Shown here one piece after another: positions 61,688 to 64,000 of a DNA stretch of 64,000 nucleotides. A program made the position numbers and the translations under genes. Location: NCBI RefSeq assembly GCF_017815515.1, contig NZ_CP072611.1, positions 2,232,001 to 2,296,000 on the forward strand, given 5' to 3'. Each line of letters opens with the position of its first letter. The first letter of the stretch is position 1. This DNA comes from Aureimonas populi (GTDB lineage Bacteria; Pseudomonadota; Alphaproteobacteria; Rhizobiales; Rhizobiaceae). The notes below the pieces were generated by a model. The model was not told the origin of the DNA. It did not search any database and saw nothing but the letters and a program-made list of their open reading frames with translations.

Positions 61688-61720
61688 CGGCCGTCTTGCG
61701 CGCAAGGCGCAAGACGGCCG
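61688..61720. repeat. Perfect 14-bp palindrome between MerR and fad genes
   Basis: CGGCCGTCTTGCGC (61688-61701) and its exact reverse complement (61707-61720) enclose a 5-base loop. There is no T-run on either side. It could be a hairpin that limits read-through from MerR, or an imperfect terminator. Confidence 0.6.
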
Positions 61721-61731
61721 TGGACCATATC

Positions 61732-61766
61732 GGAGCCGGGAGCCGGGAGCCGGGAGCCGGGAGCCG
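61732..61766. repeat. Tandem repeat of a 7-bp unit, five copies
   Basis: The unit GGAGCCG occurs five times in direct succession from 61732 to 61766, followed by further G residues, between the MerR stop and the palindrome. Such a short repeat is prone to slippage and copy-number change. Confidence 0.85.
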
Positions 61767-61786
61767 GGGAGGGCTGAGAGGGGCGC

Positions 61787-62260
61787 TCAGCCCTTGCGCT
61801 TGGACAGCTCGCGCTTCACCAGCGCCAGCGAGGTCTCCATGGCCTTGAGCGATTGTTCGATCTCGCGCTTTTGTTCGAGCAGGATGGTCTGCTGCTCCTC
61901 GAAGCGTTCCAGCGCCACCTGGAGCTGGCGCCGGGGGCCGTCCGGCTGGTCGTAGATCTCGATCATCTGCTTGGCTTCGGTGAGCGAGAAGCCCAGAAGC
62001 TTGGCAAGCAGGATCAGCCGCAGGCGCATCCTGTCGCGCCGCGTGTAGAGGCGCGTCGTGCCCTGCCTCTGCGGGTTCAGAAGGCCGCGATCCTCATAGA
62101 AGCGCAGGCTGCGCAACGTCATGTCGAATTCACGGGCCAGATCGCCGATCTTGAAGATCTCCTTCTCGTGATCGGCGTCGGTCCGGATGCCGAGAAGGCG
62201 ATCGATCTCGCTGATGAGGTCGTCCCTGTCGGTTCGCTGGGCAACGGTGGCTTGCTTCAT
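61787..62260 (-). CDS. MerR family transcriptional regulator
   Basis: A 157-residue MerR-type regulator with a 35-residue N-terminal extension. The winged helix starts at about 37 (FKIGDLAREFDMTLRSLRFY then EDRGLLNPQRQG), and a C-terminal coiled coil (LERFEEQQTILLEQKREIEQ) mediates dimerisation. No cysteines suit a metal sensor, so it probably senses a metabolite such as an acyl-CoA. Its position upstream of, and in line with, the beta-oxidation operon supports that. The start may be 62260 or 62275. Confidence 0.85.
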   Translation of the reverse strand: MKQATVAQRTDRDDLISEIDRLLGIRTDADHEKEIFKIGDLAREFDMTLRSLRFYEDRGLLNPQRQGTTRLYTRRDRMRLRLILLAKLLGFSLTEAKQMIEIYDQPDGPRRQLQVALERFEEQQTILLEQKREIEQSLKAMETSLALVKRELSKRKG

Positions 62261-62522
62261 GGGGTATCCGCGCATTTCAAACGGCCGGGGGAAGTCCTCG
62301 CAGTTCCAGACCGATTCGCCCCTAGAGTACCGAGGCTCTTCGAGCAGATCATTTAGCTATCTCTAGACTGGTGCAAGGCTGGTGCCTGTCAAATCCAGCC
62401 TCGGTCCCGGTTCCCTTTCTAGAACGTAAACAAGCCACGGCCGGATTAAGGCTTCGTAATCCTTCTTCCGGCCGGCCAGGAAGGGCGCGCTCCGGCGCCG
62501 CGCCGCCGTTCGAGGGAAACGT

Positions 62523-64000
62523 ATGACCGCACGCGACAGGAATTCCCGGACCGAGGCAGTCGACCGTTCATCCGACGGCGATTCCATGTCGTCGTTGACC
62601 CGGACCCTGGAAGATCTGGAAGCGCGTCTGGGACGCCTCTCGCATGTGCACCCTGATACGGTGGAAGCGCGCGGTGGCTCCGATGTTCCCGAGACGCTGA
62701 GCGCCGTGCCGGAGACGCCCGGCGCGCCGGCCGCCGAGCGCCTGCGCAAGATGATCGAGCAGCGCATCGCCGCCTCCCGTTCCGGGCTCGAGGCTTCCTC
62801 CGGCATCGCCATCGACGCCGCCGCCCCGCCCCAGGCGCCGGGCGCGAAGAAACCGCGTCGGCGCAAGGCGTCCTCGCCCGCGCTCGACCGCCGCTTCGGC
62901 ACCATCGCCGGCGAGGTGGAGCAGCTCCAGCTCCAGGGCCAGACGCTCCAGCTCATCAGCGGCGTGGCCGAGGAGCTTCAGGTTCTCAAGGCCGAGATCC
63001 GGCAGACCATGAGCGGTCGCGACGAGGCCGGTTTCGAGGCGCTGCGCACCTCCTTCGAGGAATTGCGGGCGCTCGTCGGCTCGCAGGGGCAGGGCGGACC
63101 GCAGGCGGGCGAGATCGCCTCTATCCTCGACCGCCTGTCCGCCATGCAGGCCGAGAGCGTCGACCGCGACGCCCTCGACCAGCTTCGGGGGGAGATCGAC
63201 CGCGTCTCGCATCTCGTCGGCGAGATGGCGCGCCAGGATACGGTGGCCGCCGTCAACAAGCGCTGGGACGAGTTCGAGGCCCGGCTGTCGAAGCATGTGG
63301 AGCTGGACGGCGCGGCCAAGCGCGACCTCAATGCCGAGCTGGAACGGCTGCGCCTCTCCGTCGGCGCCCTGGCGAGCGAGGAGCAGATCCGCGCGGTGGA
63401 AAGCCGCTGGGTCGAGTTCGAATCGCGTTATCTGGATACTGTGCGCGGAGAGACGCAGGAGCATTTCACCCGCCTTCTGAAGGACGAGCTGGACACGCTG
63501 CGCGAGCGCATCGACGCGCTTGGCGCGGTGGGCGGGCCGGACGGCGCGCGCATGGACGCGCTCTCCGGGCGTATGGACGAGGCGCTCGGCCGCCTCTCCG
63601 GGCGGCTCGAGCAGATCGAGGAGGCGCTGGTCGCGCTGCCCGACATCTTCGGGATCGAGCGGCTGGAAGGGCGCATCCGCGCGCTCGGCGAAGGCATCGA
63701 GGCGCTCGCGGCGCGGGTGGACGATGCCGATCTCGAGCATTTCGTGATCCTGGAAGAGCGGCTGGACGAGATTTCCGAAGCGCTGGTGGCCTCCGCGACG
63801 CGGGGCGAGGCCGCCTTCGACATGGCGCCGATCGAGCGGATCGAGGCGCGGGTGGCCGATCTGGCCGCCCGCCTCGAGAAGCAGGCCGCGCAGGATGCGC
63901 CGGAGGGACTGGCCGAGCGAGTCGCCGAACTCTCCGCCCGCATCGAAGCTATGAGCGCCGAGCCGCGCATGGATGCCGTCGAGGCGCATATGCGGGCCTT
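62523..64000 (+). CDS. podJ: PodJ-like polar localisation factor, N-terminal part (cut by window end)
   Basis: An open frame from the ATG at 62523 continues to the end of the window (over 490 codons without a stop). It has a GAGGG site upstream. The start region contains SSLTRTLEDLEARLGRL, followed by a charged linker, then a long coiled coil (examples LERLRLSVGALASEEQI, LSGRLEQIEEALVAL) with no transmembrane segment so far. Rhizobial PodJ/PodJL proteins share this layout and usually end with a transmembrane helix and Sel1 repeats, which would lie beyond the window. The identity is likely but not certain. Confidence 0.6.
   Translation, partial: MTARDRNSRTEAVDRSSDGDSMSSLTRTLEDLEARLGRLSHVHPDTVEARGGSDVPETLSAVPETPGAPAAERLRKMIEQRIAASRSGLEASSGIAIDAAAPPQAPGAKKPRRRKASSPALDRRFGTIAGEVEQLQLQGQTLQLISGVAEELQVLKAEIRQTMSGRDEAGFEALRTSFEELRALVGSQGQGGPQAGEIASILDRLSAMQAESVDRDALDQLRGEIDRVSHLVGEMARQDTVAAVNKRWDEFEARLSKHVELDGAAKRDLNAELERLRLSVGALASEEQIRAVESRWVEFESRYLDTVRGETQEHFTRLLKDELDTLRERIDALGAVGGPDGARMDALSGRMDEALGRLSGRLEQIEEALVALPDIFGIERLEGRIRALGEGIEALAARVDDADLEHFVILEERLDEISEALVASATRGEAAFDMAPIERIEARVADLAARLEKQAAQDAPEGLAERVAELSARIEAMSAEPRMDAVEAHMRA

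Noticed and set aside
61732..61766. Tandem repeats considered as a possible CRISPR remnant
   Set aside because: The 7-bp units are contiguous with no spacers, so it is a simple tandem repeat.
59597..61777. A 726-codon plus-strand frame
   Set aside because: Shadow of the acyl-CoA dehydrogenase gene, with His/Arg-rich content.
1..64000. Search for insertion sequences, integrases, toxin-antitoxin pairs and defence genes
   Set aside because: No transposase, integrase, paired small toxin genes or recognisable defence proteins were seen anywhere in the window.

Overview
This is a GC-rich, gene-dense stretch of chromosome from an alphaproteobacterium, almost certainly of the order Hyphomicrobiales (Rhizobiales). 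The marker genes are homospermidine synthase, MucR, GapR (DUF2312), RcdA (DUF1465), TrcR (DUF1013), GcrA, a PodJ-like polarity factor, class I lysyl-tRNA synthetase, the long two-lobed dCTP deaminase and a SAM-II riboswitch on metZ. The genus cannot be fixed from the sequence; an Aurantimonadaceae-like relative is a guess. I see no insertion sequence, prophage, integron or CRISPR array, so this looks like core genome with a few accessory clusters.

Layout. 0-11.7 kb: homospermidine synthase, an Rsm22-type methyltransferase, an M3 oligopeptidase, a DUF882 cell-wall protein, mucR, gapR, pyruvate kinase, small envelope proteins and ribosomal protein bL36. 11.9-19.7 kb: purEK and two small YdcH-type (DUF465) genes, then a co-directional run of a ThiE-like protein, a Sel1-repeat protein, efp, suhB and a MotA-like/OmpA-like envelope motor pair. 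19.7-26.4 kb: an ABC exporter, bL31, rcdA and trcR with a previously unannotated candidate small RNA between them, then an SDR/GH15 pair. 26.6-35.1 kb: a complete phosphate regulon operon (phoR-pstSCAB-phoU-phoB) with a Pho-box-like element before pstS and a bidirectional terminator at its end. 35.1-42.5 kb: gcrA, argD-argF-hslO, apaG, metZ under a SAM-II riboswitch with an intrinsic terminator, and dcd. 42.5-51.8 kb: the most accessory part, with an RMF-like small protein, tRNA-Gly(CCC), a tightly overlapping GT2 / acyl-CoA-dehydrogenase-like / PIG-L deacetylase / NodS-like methyltransferase operon, a 25-residue membrane protein, an L,D-transpeptidase, and a GT2 with a GspE-type N-terminal domain divergent from a periplasmic binding protein. 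51.8-62.3 kb: class I LysRS, an SNase-like protein, an S24 repressor, a YihY-type membrane protein and a beta-oxidation operon (acyl-CoA dehydrogenase, thiolase, FadJ-type) with a MerR gene and a candidate operator upstream. 62.5 kb to the end: the N-terminal part of a large coiled-coil PodJ-like protein.

How the genes work together. Five alphaproteobacterial cell-cycle or polarity genes (gapR, rcdA, trcR, gcrA, podJ-like) lie within 64 kb. The rcdA-trcR spacer carries a CtrA-like box next to a three-hairpin RNA that ends in a textbook terminator, which suggests a cell-cycle-linked sRNA. The phosphate operon, the SAM-controlled methionine gene and the MerR-linked fatty acid operon are each self-contained regulatory circuits. 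The GT2/ACAD/PIG-L/MTase operon looks like a pathway for making or tailoring an amino-sugar glycoconjugate and is the best candidate for undescribed biochemistry. Many neighbouring genes overlap by four bases (ATGA, TTGA or GTGA), and several convergent pairs overlap through their stop codons.
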